Assembly: GCA_026027325.1 (NCBI GenBank)
Contig: JAMSLZ010000017.1
Coordinates: forward strand, 434,001 to 498,000
Origin: Actinomucor elegans
Taxonomy: Eukaryota; Mucoromycota; Mucoromycetes; Mucorales; Mucoraceae
DNA length: 64,000 nt
Reading direction: 5' to 3'
Positions 51,177 through 63,004 of this stretch are shown here, in pieces. A model generated the notes under the pieces. The model was not told the origin of the DNA. It was given only the letters and a program-made list of their open reading frames with translations, and made no database searches. Each line of letters begins with the position of its first letter. Within the stretch, counting starts at the first letter, position 1. Position numbers and translations under genes: made by a program.

Positions 51177-52553
51177 TTTTGTGTTATTGCTGCGTTAAAA
51201 GAAAGGCAAAAAAAAATGCGCCCTAAAATGATGCGTGCCTTTCTTTTCGATTCTGGGACTGCTTTTGGCTGCTTTTGAAATATGGTTGCCATGGTTACGA
51301 ACAATTGCATGAATTACTAGTAGCTCCATTACTTGTAGATAGTAAGGTCAAGTAGGATAGATATGGGTTTAGCTGAAATTTTTTTTTATCAATTCTGTAT
51401 TAGAAATGGTAAAATATTCGAGATTTATTCTAATAGAAACTGAATAATTGCTTATATAATCATAACCGTATCATTCATAAAAGTAGGCATTAGGGTAGGA
51501 ACTGTGAGATGTCAACCCCACCTTTGATAACCAAGTGCGATGCTCAGCCTAATGATATCATTGTAGTGCTCACTGTATTAATTGGCGGATTTGTATAAGG
51601 CCAATTGGCACTTCTTTTCTGCCTCAAAACACGATGGATAATATTTTCTAGTCAGTTTGATAACAAAGATCTGCGAACAAAAATAACAGAAGCTTGCAAC
51701 AATATTCTCATTAGCTATCTTAGAGGTTTTATCCAGCACACTGTCAACGCTCTTCAAAAATGTTTAAATAAGGAGCCTATTTAGTACAATCATTTTTGCA
51801 TAAATAAATATAATCTTTCTCTACAAAAAAGAAGCGCCAATTGACCCTGTACAAAGTCACCAACTGGCATCGTGAGCACTTTATGGTGATGGGATGCAAA
51901 AGTATAATTACCAGCTTGAGCTCTTGAGTTGTAATAACGGTTACATTATATGGAATTTTATGTGTAGATATATTTTATTGGTGAATAAGTAGCCTTATTC
52001 CTTATAATTGTGACTAAATTATGTAATGAAACGACGTTCCATGACAAAAACGAAGCATACAATAAAAAATGGTACTACTAAATATAAAGTATAAGAACTA
52101 AATTATTATATAAAATAAGCAAGGTAAAATATAAAGCATAAACATAACTAATAAAGCGAAGATACACTTTAAAAACCCAGACAGGAGATAAGGCCGTATA
52201 TTAGATAAAATAAAGGCAGTTTTCACTTTTGAAATCAGTATAGCATTTCTAATACAAATAATACAAATATATAAAATTATACATGTATACTGCAAAAAAA
52301 ATCCATATTGACTAGTATCAAAATTTTCACTTTATATACAACTTTATTGGATTACTGTGTCTCACAACTTTCTATTGGTCTACAAGGTTATTTTCCGGTT
52401 GTCTTGTTTTGGATTAAAAAATTATGACAGCCAATGAGAGCATTACAATTCGTTTCTAATTATTTTGATGACGATACAAGGGAGACGTAATTTTTATTTT
52501 ATTTTATTTTATTTTTTTTACTTGATTATTCCTTTATTTTCACAGTTGGCAAA

Positions 52554-52794
52554 ACATCAATAGCCCTCTCTGTTTAGTTTCAACACAATCAACATGAAGG
52601 TTGTTGAACCCCCTACTAAGTTTTGATTTGCTCTATTGACATCTGTAAAAGTGCGTATTCTGCTAAATGACCCACAGCAATTACCCATCTTGCTTGTCTA
52701 GCATTTTACAAGCTTTTATGGCTCTGGACTTTAGACACTTTGAAATGACGGTGATTGAAGAAAGTTTAACCTTGTCTTCAACACCGTAGGGAGT
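52554..52794 (+). repeat. 241-bp direct repeat, copy 1
   Basis: Copy 1 of a near-perfect tandem duplication. It differs from copy 2 at three positions, all C/T on the plus strand. It contains two self-complementary segments: CAAC/GTTG-based near its start and TTGAAGA/TCTTCAA near its end. The only ATG frame (MKVVEPPTKF) is ten codons long. Confidence 0.97.
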
Positions 52795-52810
52795 TTTGTT
52801 ATGTAAGAAG

Positions 52811-53051
52811 ACATCAATAGCCCTCTCTGTTTAGTTTCAACACAACCAACATGAAGGTTGTTGAACCCCCTACTAAGTTTTGATTTGCTCTATTGACATC
52901 TGTAAAAGTGCGTATTCTGCTAAATGACCCACAGCAATTATCCATCTTGCTTGTCTAGCATTTTACAAGCTTTTATGGCTCTGGACTTTAGACACTTTGA
53001 AATGACGGTGATTGAAGAAAGTTTAACCTTGTTTTCAACACCGTAGGGAGT
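52811..53051 (+). repeat. 241-bp direct repeat, copy 2
   Basis: Copy 2 of the duplication, 16 bp after copy 1. The C-to-T difference in the terminal hairpin changes a G-C pair to a G-U pair, keeping the stem if transcribed from this strand. Confidence 0.97.
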
Positions 53052-53640
53052 CTTCTTAAACTGCAACATCATTCTGATAAGTTTACTTTAGGTAATAATA
53101 TTTTGTAGATTACATTTACTAACTATACTGTAATATCAATAAGTTTGCTTTTGTATTACTGCTCAGAAATCACCATCAATTATACAGTTTTAGTGACACT
53201 CTCAAAGGATTAAAGAGCAATAGTCATTTACACATTAATACTTTTAATTACTTGTTTTTCAGGTTAGGCATGAACAGAGTTGCGAAAGGCATTTGCTTGT
53301 TTGTAGAAGTTTGACAGAAAATACTTATTTACTAATTTACTTTGTACAAAAATAGAATGCAAGTTTACAATGACATACTATCTCACAGAGCTGGGCAGTG
53401 GAACACTGGTTTTTTATTATTGCTACTGCCTTTTAACTTAAATCACAATGGAACAAGAGTTGACGACGTCGTTTATCCCGGTCTATGCTGAACTCTAGTA
53501 CATAATAAATCATCATTCTAGTATAACATATAAATGATGATCGTATAAAAATATAAATTAAATCAAAGTACTTAATTCAAGGTCCTTATAATATAAAGAT
53601 TTTATTGAAATAAATAGAATAACACCTTTTTCTTTCCTCT

Positions 53641-53881
53641 AATTAACGGTATTTCTTTGGTTGTGATTGTATATTGAAGGCTAGATAGGGTGAAAAGCCC
53701 TTAGGATATATGAGTTTGTAGAGTCAAGGAAGGGATAAGATCCCGATACAACAGCTGTCTCCTACGAAGGTCAGCCTTTCTGGAACGGAGTGGAGACAGC
53801 AGACACTGCAGTTGGTCACAGTCTGTATAAATATGCTTTGTTTGTTCCACCTCTATAGACACAATCTACGCCTGGCTGACA
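53641..53881 (-). mobile_element. Possible solo LTR or retroelement fragment
   Basis: Read on the minus strand the stretch starts TGTCAGCC, has a TATTTATA box, GC content clearly higher than its surroundings, and ends near CAATATACAATCACAACC. That is the style of a Ty3-type LTR. I could not find convincing target-site duplications or a matching internal region, so this stays tentative. Confidence 0.25.
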
Positions 53882-54159
53882 TTTTCGTTTTGTAAGGTTA
53901 TACTTGAAGGGAAAAAAATAGGACTTCCTTAGATAGATATAATAGATACTAAAAAATGAATGCCCGGTGAGTACAGATGCTTGTGATTTAAAGACAATAT
54001 ACAGTTTATCTGTGTTATTAAGACGTTAAAAATATACAAACATCTTCTACGAAAAGAATTGTTTCTTTTTTCTGAGCAAGCCATTGAAATATTTTATTTA
54101 TTGTATGGCAGCATTTTTAAAAATATATATATATACATAACCATATTCCTATTCCTATT

Positions 54160-55872
54160 TTAGTTATTAATTTGATCAAGAATACCTTGACGATATTGAA
54201 ATATTTCAGGGATTTTCTTAACAAATTGTTTAAGCTCTGAAGGAGTAGAAGGGCAAGGTAATGTAACATAAGTACGTTTTATGTAGTATTCCCCATAGTA
54301 TGTCAATGACTCGAAATAGATTTTCAAGTCTAAAAAAAGGTATTCTTGTTAATTAGCTATTCAACGTTGAAAGATATAGTGGAGATGATGATCTTACCAT
54401 GGTATCTCATATAAAACTGACAAGGCACTTCAGCACCTTCAGCTTTTTTTACTTTCAATATTTTTACAAATTGCTTGATAATCTTTTCTTCGTCACTTCT
54501 TTCCTTGTCAGGACTACTGTTGAAGTCAATTCCGCCAGACAGCTCAACAAACAATGGTGTAACCTTCTTATTGTTCACTAAAAACGCAACACCATCCCAC
54601 TTTACATTTCCTGTTGAACTTGCTTGCTTCTCAACCCTATATCGCGTGAAAGCCGTATGTAAAATTGGCTAGTGTTAAAATGAAACGCACACCTACCATT
54701 GCATATCAATTAAGTCATTGCATGACACAAACAAGTTATGCAGTATTGGAATAGTAGTTAGAAACGCTGCATTTCGCTCCAACTGTTGTTGTTGCATTGG
54801 GTTTCTTGGGCTATCTATCAGATTCAAGCTATATTTATAGAAATTCGATTTAGAGGTTAGTTTATTTGGTATCGGTTGATATAGAGATTGAATAACTTAC
54901 AAATGTGTACAGATTAATTCTGTGAAATTTAAGTCATCGTTAAGTACAAGATCGAAAGATTCTTCCAGAGACAAAGCGTGCGATCTGATAGCTGTTCTAA
55001 TTACTTTTGAGCTTGCCGCACAGTTAGATATTTTGTTAAGCAACAGCTGGCAGACATTTGATAGCTGTTTTGAGGGAAGGTTTGTAGCATCAGACAGCTT
55101 ATGGGCTATTGCGTTATTATCTGTAATACCCTTGTATTCCCCTTTGTCCAAGTAAATGATTTTTTCTTCAAATCTACGTATAATGCGAAAGATATTCAAA
55201 CATTACTAAACAAAAACTGTATTAAAGTTCAATAAACTTACTCTTCATATGTAAGATCTTTGAGGTCTTCAAGGTCGTCCTTTGTACCGTTATCATCACA
55301 AGGACCAGTATTATCTGCTAAATTATTATTTACTGCGCCAATTTGGCCGCTTGTAGTTGCGGTGGCAATCTATTTCATATAATTAATACTTTTAGTCACA
55401 AATGATGTTTTCTACCAAAAACTTGCCTTAGAAATGATTGCTTCAAATGAAGAGCAAGCTGCCTCGTTAGTGGTCTCAACAGCGATTCTCTGCCTCTTGG
55501 CCAAATGTTCCTCCATATCCTTCTGTTCGCGTTCCGACCAATAACTTTCATATTTCTCATAAAATGATGAACTTGGCGCACTTCGTGCCTAAAAAAAATA
55601 CAATAACGAGAAGTTAAGAGTGGCTTCAGATTTAATTATATAACAGATTTTAATACATTGAATTTGTTAATGGTGTTTGCAATTTTTAACTTTGCTTCTC
55701 CTTCGGCATTTTGCAAAGCTTTCTTCATTACATTGCTGTAACTACGATTAGTTTGCTCTTTGCTTCTAACAAACGTATTCGCAAAGTCAAAATAATCATA
55801 TATTGGTGACAAATGCTCAGCCGTCAAAAGCCAGGGTGTATATGAAACTTCTTTTGGAAATCCTTTAAACAT
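54160..55872 (-). CDS. Uncharacterised protein with possible PD-(D/E)XK-like nuclease fold
   Basis: Seven exons: 55872..55645, 55588..55427, 55369..55242, 55173..54901, 54828..54697, 54636..54398, 54329..54160; 443 residues if it starts at MFKGFPKEVSYTPWLLTAEH. All phases agree. Intron 1 has donor GTTATA and intron 2 is GC..AG (GCAAGT). The middle is helical and Lys/Glu-rich. Near residues 305-345 a block VKWDGVAFLV..TPLFVELSGGIDF has the strand-D-strand-ExS/K layout of PD-(D/E)XK enzymes, followed by FVKILKVKKAEG and an EFxxxYxxxTYYGEYYIKRTYVTLP-like end. The catalytic Lys is not obvious (Ser in its place), so an inactive or divergent nuclease fold is as likely. The frame is open further upstream into the transposase HTH relic, so an N-terminal fusion cannot be excluded. 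Confidence 0.6.
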
Positions 55873-55984
55873 TTTGCTTTTAAAAAAAAGTACACAAAAT
55901 TCAGTTACGTTGATCTGTACTCTTGTAACGTGGTGTAACGTCTTACAAAGCACATGATCAAAGCGTATAAAGAGACTGATGAAA

Positions 55985-56390
55985 TACTGTTTTATGCTCT
56001 TTCGATTTACTTTGTTGGCCTTCTTTTCATAAATGACCCAGTCAAGATCTCCCTTCATCTTTTTAGCCCAATTTTGAACTGTAAGCTCAGTAATGCCAGC
56101 CATTCTACCGACAGCCGCAGTGTTATACAGTTTGAACATCAAATAATACAATAAAAGAGCTTTCTCATTGTCAACATAGACTGTGTAAGCCTTTCCAGTG
56201 CGAACTTTTTTTTATTTTTTTGCCAAACGTTTTAAGCTCTTCATAGTTAAGATCGAGTTCAGGGAATCAAGACTTGATATTGACCTAAATTAGTCAGGTT
56301 TTTCAAATAAAAAGGATCAACTTCTTCCCAATCCATTGCTTCATTTCCTTGTTCATCGAAAACATCTTCATAGTAGAAAATATTATATAT
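55985..56390 (-). pseudogene. Transposase-type N-terminal HTH fragment, frame-broken
   Basis: Minus-strand pieces read MDWEEVDPFYLKNLTNL, then PELDLNYEELKTFGKK, then VRTGKAYTVYVDNEKALLLY and NTAAVGRMAGITELTVQNWA, KGDLDWVIYEKKANKVNRKS. The last part is a helix-turn-helix with the DWVIYE..KVNRK ending typical of Tc1/IS630-like transposases expanded in Mucorales. The pieces lie in different frames, with breaks near an in-frame TGA (about 56262) and in the A-runs near 56210-56225, and no DDE domain follows. It abuts the nuclease-like gene and stays in frame with it. Confidence 0.6.
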
Positions 56391-56508
56391 CGTATTTTGA
56401 AGTATTAACTGGAAAATATATAACTGCTAATCGGTCCTATATAAAGTCATCAATTGGTACCGCAACTTTTTTTGTTTTTTTTTTGTGGCGCATTTCCACT
56501 TCTATTTC

Positions 56509-58314
56509 ATGGATAGGCTACCACTTGAAATCACTTCTGTCATGTTCGATCTTTTCGAATGTAAACCTAGGGAGATATTGGAATGCTAACTTGTCTGTCA
56601 AAGATGGCGCATTCTTGCGCAATCCAGAATGTATTCATCAGTGAAAATAGGTGACAGCTAGGATTCAGTAAGAAAGTGTGTTAGGTGCCTAATCATGTTA
56701 ACTTCCAGGCCTGGCTTCATAATTCAGGAATTGAACTTTACGGATATTCAGGGCCATTTGTCGCTACATTTTGACGTTTTTTTAAACTTGCGATACATTG
56801 TCCTAATGTGAAATATTTTAAATGTTATTTTGACGGTGACAGAATATGGGGTATGCTAAAAGATGTTATTTTGGCCAATCATTGGAATTCGTTGCAATCC
56901 ATAGAAATAGAAGGATCTGAATATACACTTACCAACACCAACTACTAAACAACAATGATTGCCTTAAAATCTACACTCAGTACACTCGTTCTTGGTAAAA
57001 AAATCCATTTTATTCATTTCGCATTTAAGTTCATTTACCAATTTAACTGAAGTTTCACTAACTGACAATGATTCTTCTGAAGAAGTGACACTAGACTGGA
57101 TCCTCAGCAGCTGTCCCAAGTTGCGAGAATTAAGTGTTGACCCACTACAGATAAAACCAGAGCGATCAATGGAGCGCTACTATGAATTGAAAGAACTCGA
57201 AATATATCAAAACAGCATGACTTGAGATGTAATAGAATATCTTGAATACAAGTTTTCTGGCCTTGAGAAGCTTTTCTTGGGAGGTTGTTTTCGCGCTGAT
57301 AATAGCAATGATTCTAAAAATACGGCAATAATGCACAATGTACTTTAGTATGCTATGAAAATACCAGAGTTTGTATTATCTTCAAGCTTTATAAGGAGCC
57401 CATACGAAATAGTTTGTCTTTTTATTGCATCTATGAATACCCCCTTATCAGTAACTATCGGTTACGGCCCTTCTCAATCTTGTGAAATGGGTCTATACCG
57501 TTCATCTATTATCTATGAATACAGACCTTTTTTCAAGGAACAACGCCCCCATAATGGCAAAATACAAACTGGCATACACTTCACATTTTCCAATACATGC
57601 TCTGTACATGGCCAAGAACTACTGTTACAATCTATTGGTAATCATTTACACGATCTTACTGTTAAATCCGAGCCATATCTTCAGTGCAATCAAGACGGTT
57701 CTTTTACTATTTAGTCAGGCTGTATTCTTGATACGATATTTGGTCTTTGACCTTTACAGCAGAAGCATGCAATTGTAAGTATATACCTGACCCAGTACAG
57801 CCCAGATCCCGAAATTAATAGTTCAGTTGAAACATTGATCTTGGTGAAAACAACGATGACAGAAGGTATCTTTCATGAGTTATTGGTACGTTTGCCGTCT
57901 TTAAAATGCCCATTTCTTAAAGACTGTCGATTCTTGGAACTAAAGGCAAATGGCGCAACCGTGATTAAAGTCAATATGCCATACACTGCCTTTGAAAACT
58001 TGGCTTTGATTTACACTTGGACGCCTGATCTGATGCGTGCTTCTGATGATGTGGTATATATAAAGGATATCACTCGACGATATCGTATTACTCATGTATC
58101 CTATTTAAAAGTATCGACACTTTTGGGCGACGTATACTATGCCTTGGAAGAAAGGAAGTTGCATAGAATAACATTTAGCGAGTATACTTCTTGCATAAAA
58201 AATTCACCTCGTAATACTCATATCTGGATACACTGTAAGTCTATCAAAAGACTGCAGATCAAAACTAGCTGCTTGAATGCTATATTTAATCCTGATAATG
58301 CTTTCACTACTTAA
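56509..58314 (+). pseudogene. Decayed F-box/LRR protein gene
   Basis: The start MDRLPLEITSVMFDLFECKP and LVCQRWRILAQSRMYSSVKI form an F-box. Later blocks (FTNLTEVSLTDND, ILSSCPKLRELSVDPLQI, YYELKELEIYQNSM, LPSLKCPFLKDCRFLEL) are leucine-rich-repeat-like. The F-box and everything from 56992 to 58314 share one frame, interrupted by stops at 56587 (TAA), 57223 (TGA), 57346 (TAG), 57712 (TAG) and 57748 (TGA); a further part (about 56790-56950) is shifted. No set of introns removes all of these. Five of the stops would be CAA, CGA or CAG with one C-to-T change. F-box/LRR families of this type are expanded in Mucorales. Confidence 0.75.
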
Positions 58315-59599
58315 ATTCTATCGACTCCTTTTTTATTTCATATTTTATTTCATATTATTATTGTCATGGATTGAAAAAAAGGAAAAATTTTGGGTTTGCC
58401 TATACCAGTGCATCAAACTTAGAAAGTAGCAAAAAAGACAAAGCTTTGCAAATAGTACTTTAGACTTATTATATTAGTAAAGAATATGTAATTTACTGCT
58501 AACCATTATCAAATAAAATGCATTTATTATACTACACCTAAAGAAAAAAAGTATCAAGAGATTCAATCGAGAAACATAGATAAAATGATATCGACAGGTT
58601 GATTTATGCTAACTTATTTTATTCCCCGTCTATTAAACGATGATATGCTCTTCAGGAGAGTGTTGTATCGTTAATGCTCCAGTTGGCAGATTGTTACCAA
58701 CGATAAAAATGGGAAAGATAATGTGTGCTTGTTACGCTTGGAATTGTCTTTTGGCCATATTCGTATTGATATTATCAAATAGAAATGGTACATCATGATG
58801 TTTATTAGATATTTTACTATTAAAGATGCATGTCCATATTTCTAGAAAGATTATATTTGGTATCATTAATGGTTACGCTGTTGATATCAGGCGGCAGATT
58901 GAAAGCCATCTCATATACTCTTTCAATTCCGGGAAATTTACTTTGAGGTTCTTTTCCTTCGAGATAATTATAATTATCTGGAATATACCATTTTACTTCT
59001 CTAGTATGTATGATTTTAGCGACAGGTACAGATACGAAGCTTTATAAATTACGGTACAACGGACAATCAAGTAGTTTGTCTTTAAGGTTTAGTTCACGAT
59101 CGAATGTATTAACTAGTATTTCACCGGGTATTCGGTTCAATTGAAAAGAAAATATGCTTTTTATAGAAAATGGAACAAAAAAAAGTAGGCTCAGTAATTA
59201 TTTAAGAGTTTTAATGCTGTAATTCCAGTACACTTGAAACAAAGTAAACAAAGGGGTTTACGTTGTTCAATGTTCATGAATAGAGATTCCATTATACTTA
59301 ATTATGATTGGCTATCGGCATTACATTCGAATTGCATGCATCAATACATGGTGGTTGTAGGTTGTAAGTAGTATAAAAGTATAAAACCAGTCTGCATAAT
59401 GGTGCTGTCAAATCGGTTTAAAGCAATGACATTGCAATAGTTTATTATAGAACAGGGCAGGCTAGTAATAAAGCCCTTTTTTTTAAGTCATATGCATGAA
59501 ATGACTTTGGATGGTTGTATTGTTATATATATATATATATAAATAGAAGAGGCAGTTCAGCTAGAGCCTTTCTAATAAATACCTAGGAAACAAGTTGAA
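58315..59599. other. Intergenic region
   Basis: Downstream flank of the F-box pseudogene and 3' flank of ERG24. A (TA)n run lies at about 59524-59540. No gene seen. Confidence 0.55.
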
Positions 59600-61214
59600 T
59601 TAATAAGCTGCATAGGCATAACCCCCAAGGAATACGTTACCAGGAATAATTCTATACTTGACAATCTTACAGTACTTTTCCCAATCTTCACCATACTTTG
59701 TTCTGCACTTGTGATCATCTCTTCTTTCGCGATGAAGCAAAAGAATGCCAAAGTAAATGGGATAAAAGTAAGGAATAGGTGTGGCAAATCCACAAGGTAA
59801 ACACCAAGATAAAGCCATAAGCCAATCACCGAGGTAATTGATGTGGCGGGAAACGCCCCACCATCCTGAGGTGATCAGCTTACTACCAGCCTTTGTCTGA
59901 AGGTACTTGAGCTCTATAGCAAATACGTTAGACATGTCCACAAGGTGCTCGATACTATTTACTTACTCTTGGATGCAGGGCTGTTGGGGAAGGAACGGAA
60001 TTCATTCTTTTGAGAATTGGCACTTCTAAAGATGTAATATCCAATAAAGTTCAATGCAAGGATAGCACCAAATTCAATCCAGCTGATACTGCGAGGGAAA
60101 TCGACTAAATAACGTGCTTGTAATGTGTAGGTAAATGGCACCCAAGTATATAAACCGAAGGCAAGCATGAAACCAAAGCCATCTATTCTATGTTTTTAGT
60201 ATTTTGCATGCACTTGTATATTTTGGATTTACTTTACCAGTGGTAATATCCATGGTAGTCAATACTGCTTCTTCGTTCCAAAGAGAATCAATGACATACC
60301 AAGATTCAAAGAATTGAACCAAAACCATGGTATTTGTCAAATATCCAAGATCATTGTATTGTTTGGCAGCTAAACAGTAATTGAGAACCAACCAACCGAT
60401 CAATCCAGGACGCAGCTCAGTGAAGAACTTGATATCAAAATCACCAACACGAGGATTCAGTTCTCTACCAATCATAAACTATGGGATGGCTTTAGCTTTT
60501 CATGCGTCAAATAAAAACATATCAGATACGTACATCATAAATGGCATTACCAGTATTGCCACCTAAAGCCAACAACTTTCCAGGAGCAAAGCTACCAATA
60601 TATACGGCAATGGAGATTGCATAACTAAACACAATGGAAGCGAAAGCTAATCCAACGAAATGATCATAGGCATATTCAAGGGGCTTTAAGCCACTATCCT
60701 TCAAAAAGTAAAGCGCACCGAAAAGAAGTGTATGGAAAGAAGCGAATCCTATTATCAAACAAAAGTTTAGTCTATGATATGGAAGGTCGATATTTGAAGA
60801 TTTACCATTCATTCTATATTTATATCTGGAACCATCTCTGAGGGTGGTGCCAGGGATATTGTCTCCAGGCAAGATAACGTAAAATATGGCCAGAATAGCG
60901 ACATAGCCAACATAGACGACGAAGGCAGAAGGATCGTATAAAGAAAATAGAAAGTCTTTGGTTAACTTGGCTGATAAAAAGGATTGCCAGTCATCCCAGA
61001 AAGCTTTGGCAGGATACCCAGTGGCATCGCAACATGAAGCAAAGAAAAGCACTAAAATGGGGAGACATACGATCATACCCACAGCACCAATGGGGCCTCC
61101 AAATTCATAATGTTGTGTTTTTGGGTTCAATTCTTTTGGCTGTTGAGATGAACTTGCAGCTACAGCCGGTTTCTCGGTAGAAGCTGCCTTCTTTCTTTGC
61201 ACAGGCTTTGACAT
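59600..61214 (-). CDS. ERG24: Delta(14)-sterol reductase (C-14 reductase)
   Basis: Exons 61214..60806, 60748..60534, 60478..60238, 60182..59967 and 59913..59600 give 464 residues. The enzyme reduces the C14-C15 double bond after lanosterol demethylation in ergosterol synthesis, at the ER and nuclear envelope; it is the target of morpholines. Seen: [18 protein letters not shown], many hydrophobic helices, the sterol reductase block [20 protein letters not shown] with PGLIGW, and the C-terminal [38 protein letters not shown] ending [15 protein letters not shown]. These are the two ERG4/ERG24 family signatures. ERG4 (C-24) is the main alternative, but length and N-terminus favour ERG24. Intron 1 (57 nt) is a multiple of three without a stop. 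Confidence 0.93.
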
Positions 61215-61331
61215 AGTAAAGAAAAAAAAAGAAACACGAGAGAAGAAAAAAATAGACGAAAAACGACAAGTTTATTCGATTTTTTGTTCTGTATTGACAT
61301 CCGCCTAATTGAAGGTGATACACACAAACTT

Positions 61332-63004
61332 TCACTCTTGGCCAGTCTGGTCGTAGCGTTTGCGTTTTTTTACTATAAAAGAATATTAGGTATGCCCTTT
61401 GTGTTACAGTTGACCAATGATATTTACCATCTCGTAGTACACTGTAAGCTGAGGAAATGGATTGGAATTTAATCTTGGCAGTCTTTTTCTCGTCAGGGTC
61501 TGTGAATCTATCCGGATGGTATTTCATGGCAAGCCTATATATGCATAATATTAGACACATGCATTGGTATGGCCATTATAATAGTACCCTCTAAATGCGC
61601 TTTGGATATCAGATTGACTTGCTGAAGAAGAAACACCCAATACGCGATAGAATCCTTTAGGATCCGCACTATTCTGCGAGGACCATGATGATTGCTGTTC
61701 TCTTTCTTGACGCCATGTACGGCGTCTCTCTTGGTCTTCAAATGCAGCGTATCCTTTTACCCAATCCTCGTCCCATGCTTCAGGATCCTGTGCCATTGAT
61801 TTAATCTCTTGACTTCTGATCATATCACGTACATAAAGCGACAGTAAAGGATAGTACATGGTGAATATGGATGTAGCCACTGTAGGTAATACAATACCCA
61901 ACTAGTTATGATTGGTTATTGGTCCACTCGTGCGAGTTATATTTTACAATCTACATACCCAGAATGATCCACTGGCGCCTCCATAGCCAACACCTCCAGT
62001 CATCGCCATGACAGCTGCCATGCCCAAAGCAGACACAGCACCTACTCTTTCCCAATTATATACTTTGGTACCTCCTACTGTCAAATCATTGCCGTTGACA
62101 AATGTTCTTAACCTTCGCCCTAGGTAATTGACTGAGAATATGAACGCTGGGTAATACACGGGTGACACACGTATATTCTGCAGCTCCACATTAATTTTGA
62201 GGAATCGTGTATCGTCCATACTATACGTGTTGCGTAAAAACTCGTCTGCCAGTTTTTCCTCGGCGTCTTTCATGTAGGATTGAGCGAATCGGACGGCAGT
62301 GGTAGGGTAGATCAAGAAAGGATCGACTTTACGAGGTTCATCTCCCAATAACGAAGGCGAAAAGGCCACAGCGTTTTCCAGCGCAGGACCTGTCGTGATA
62401 TGTTCGACCAAACCTCGACGGTAGCGATGCGACGCGTAGATCTGAAGCTTTGGGTGAGCCAGGGGGACATAGTCTCGAGTGAAGCTATGTTTTTGAGGTA
62501 TCCAAAACCAATCTGTTTCCCAATGAGGCTCGTGTTTCTTGGTAGCCGCATTGTAGCGCGTTCGCATGACCCGTCGACCCTAAATCAACAACAGTCAAAC
62601 CACATTTTTGAAGAAGAAAATGGTTATCCAAACTTACAACTTGCGCTTCTTCAATGGTTGCATGAACGGTGGCAGATACCACCCAGAAAGGCAAAAAGAC
62701 TTGCTCGGGAGGAGAGGTTTGGGACAGACGGGCTGAAAAGAACCCTCTACCGTGATAATCCTCGAATATCTACCGGAAAAAAAAAAGAACCTATGAACAA
62801 CTATTTGTGGCAAAACGTTCTTTTTCTTTCGTTTACTTTCTCGGCTGCTTTGACGTGTTGGTCGAAAGGAATAGCTTTAAGCTTTTCGCTAGAAGGCCCA
62901 CCTTTCTTTGAGGAGGAACTTGAGTGCCGAATGACTAGAGATCTCAAAGATGATCTAACATAACAAGTGAACAAGGGCCGAGATCTTGTCTGTAACAAAA
63001 GCAT
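61332..63004 (-). CDS. J-domain protein with probable mitochondrial presequence
   Basis: Six exons: 63004..62837, 62769..62638, 62579..61959, 61901..61588, 61534..61428, 61372..61332; 460 residues. The N-terminus MLLLQTRSRPLFTCYVRSSL with RSLVIRH and a Ser run is Arg/Ser-rich without acids, a mitochondrial presequence. The middle (about 100-330) has no family I can name and ends in two Gly/Ala-rich hydrophobic segments (VGAVSALGMAAVMAMTGG; IVLPTVATSIFTMYYPLL) that are probable membrane helices. The J domain is C-terminal (about 391-455): FYRVLGVSSSASQSDIQSAFRG, then MKYHPDRF with the HPD triad needed to stimulate Hsp70, and YDQTGQE at the end. So it probably recruits mitochondrial Hsp70 at the inner membrane. 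Tandem with ERG24, 117 bp apart. Confidence 0.85.

Larger units (their letters stand above)
51177..54159. other. Gene-free region with tandem duplication and LTR-like fragment
   Basis: No intact gene. It holds the 241-bp direct repeat (52554-53051) and an LTR-like stretch (53641-53881). AT-rich DNA fills the rest. It forms the left part of an accessory-looking block that continues to 58.3 kb. Confidence 0.6.

Noticed and set aside
54160..55872. Toxin-antitoxin or CRISPR-like system near the 241-bp repeats
   Set aside because: Only two repeat copies without spacer pattern, and all genes are intron-containing fungal genes.
58826..59047. 73-codon plus frame after the F-box pseudogene
   Set aside because: Random-looking composition; not in frame with the pseudogene and no domain visible.
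59600..61214. Assignment as lamin-B receptor or ERG4
   Set aside because: No Tudor/nucleoplasmic N-terminal domain for LBR; length and N-terminal block fit the fungal C-14 reductase better than ERG4.
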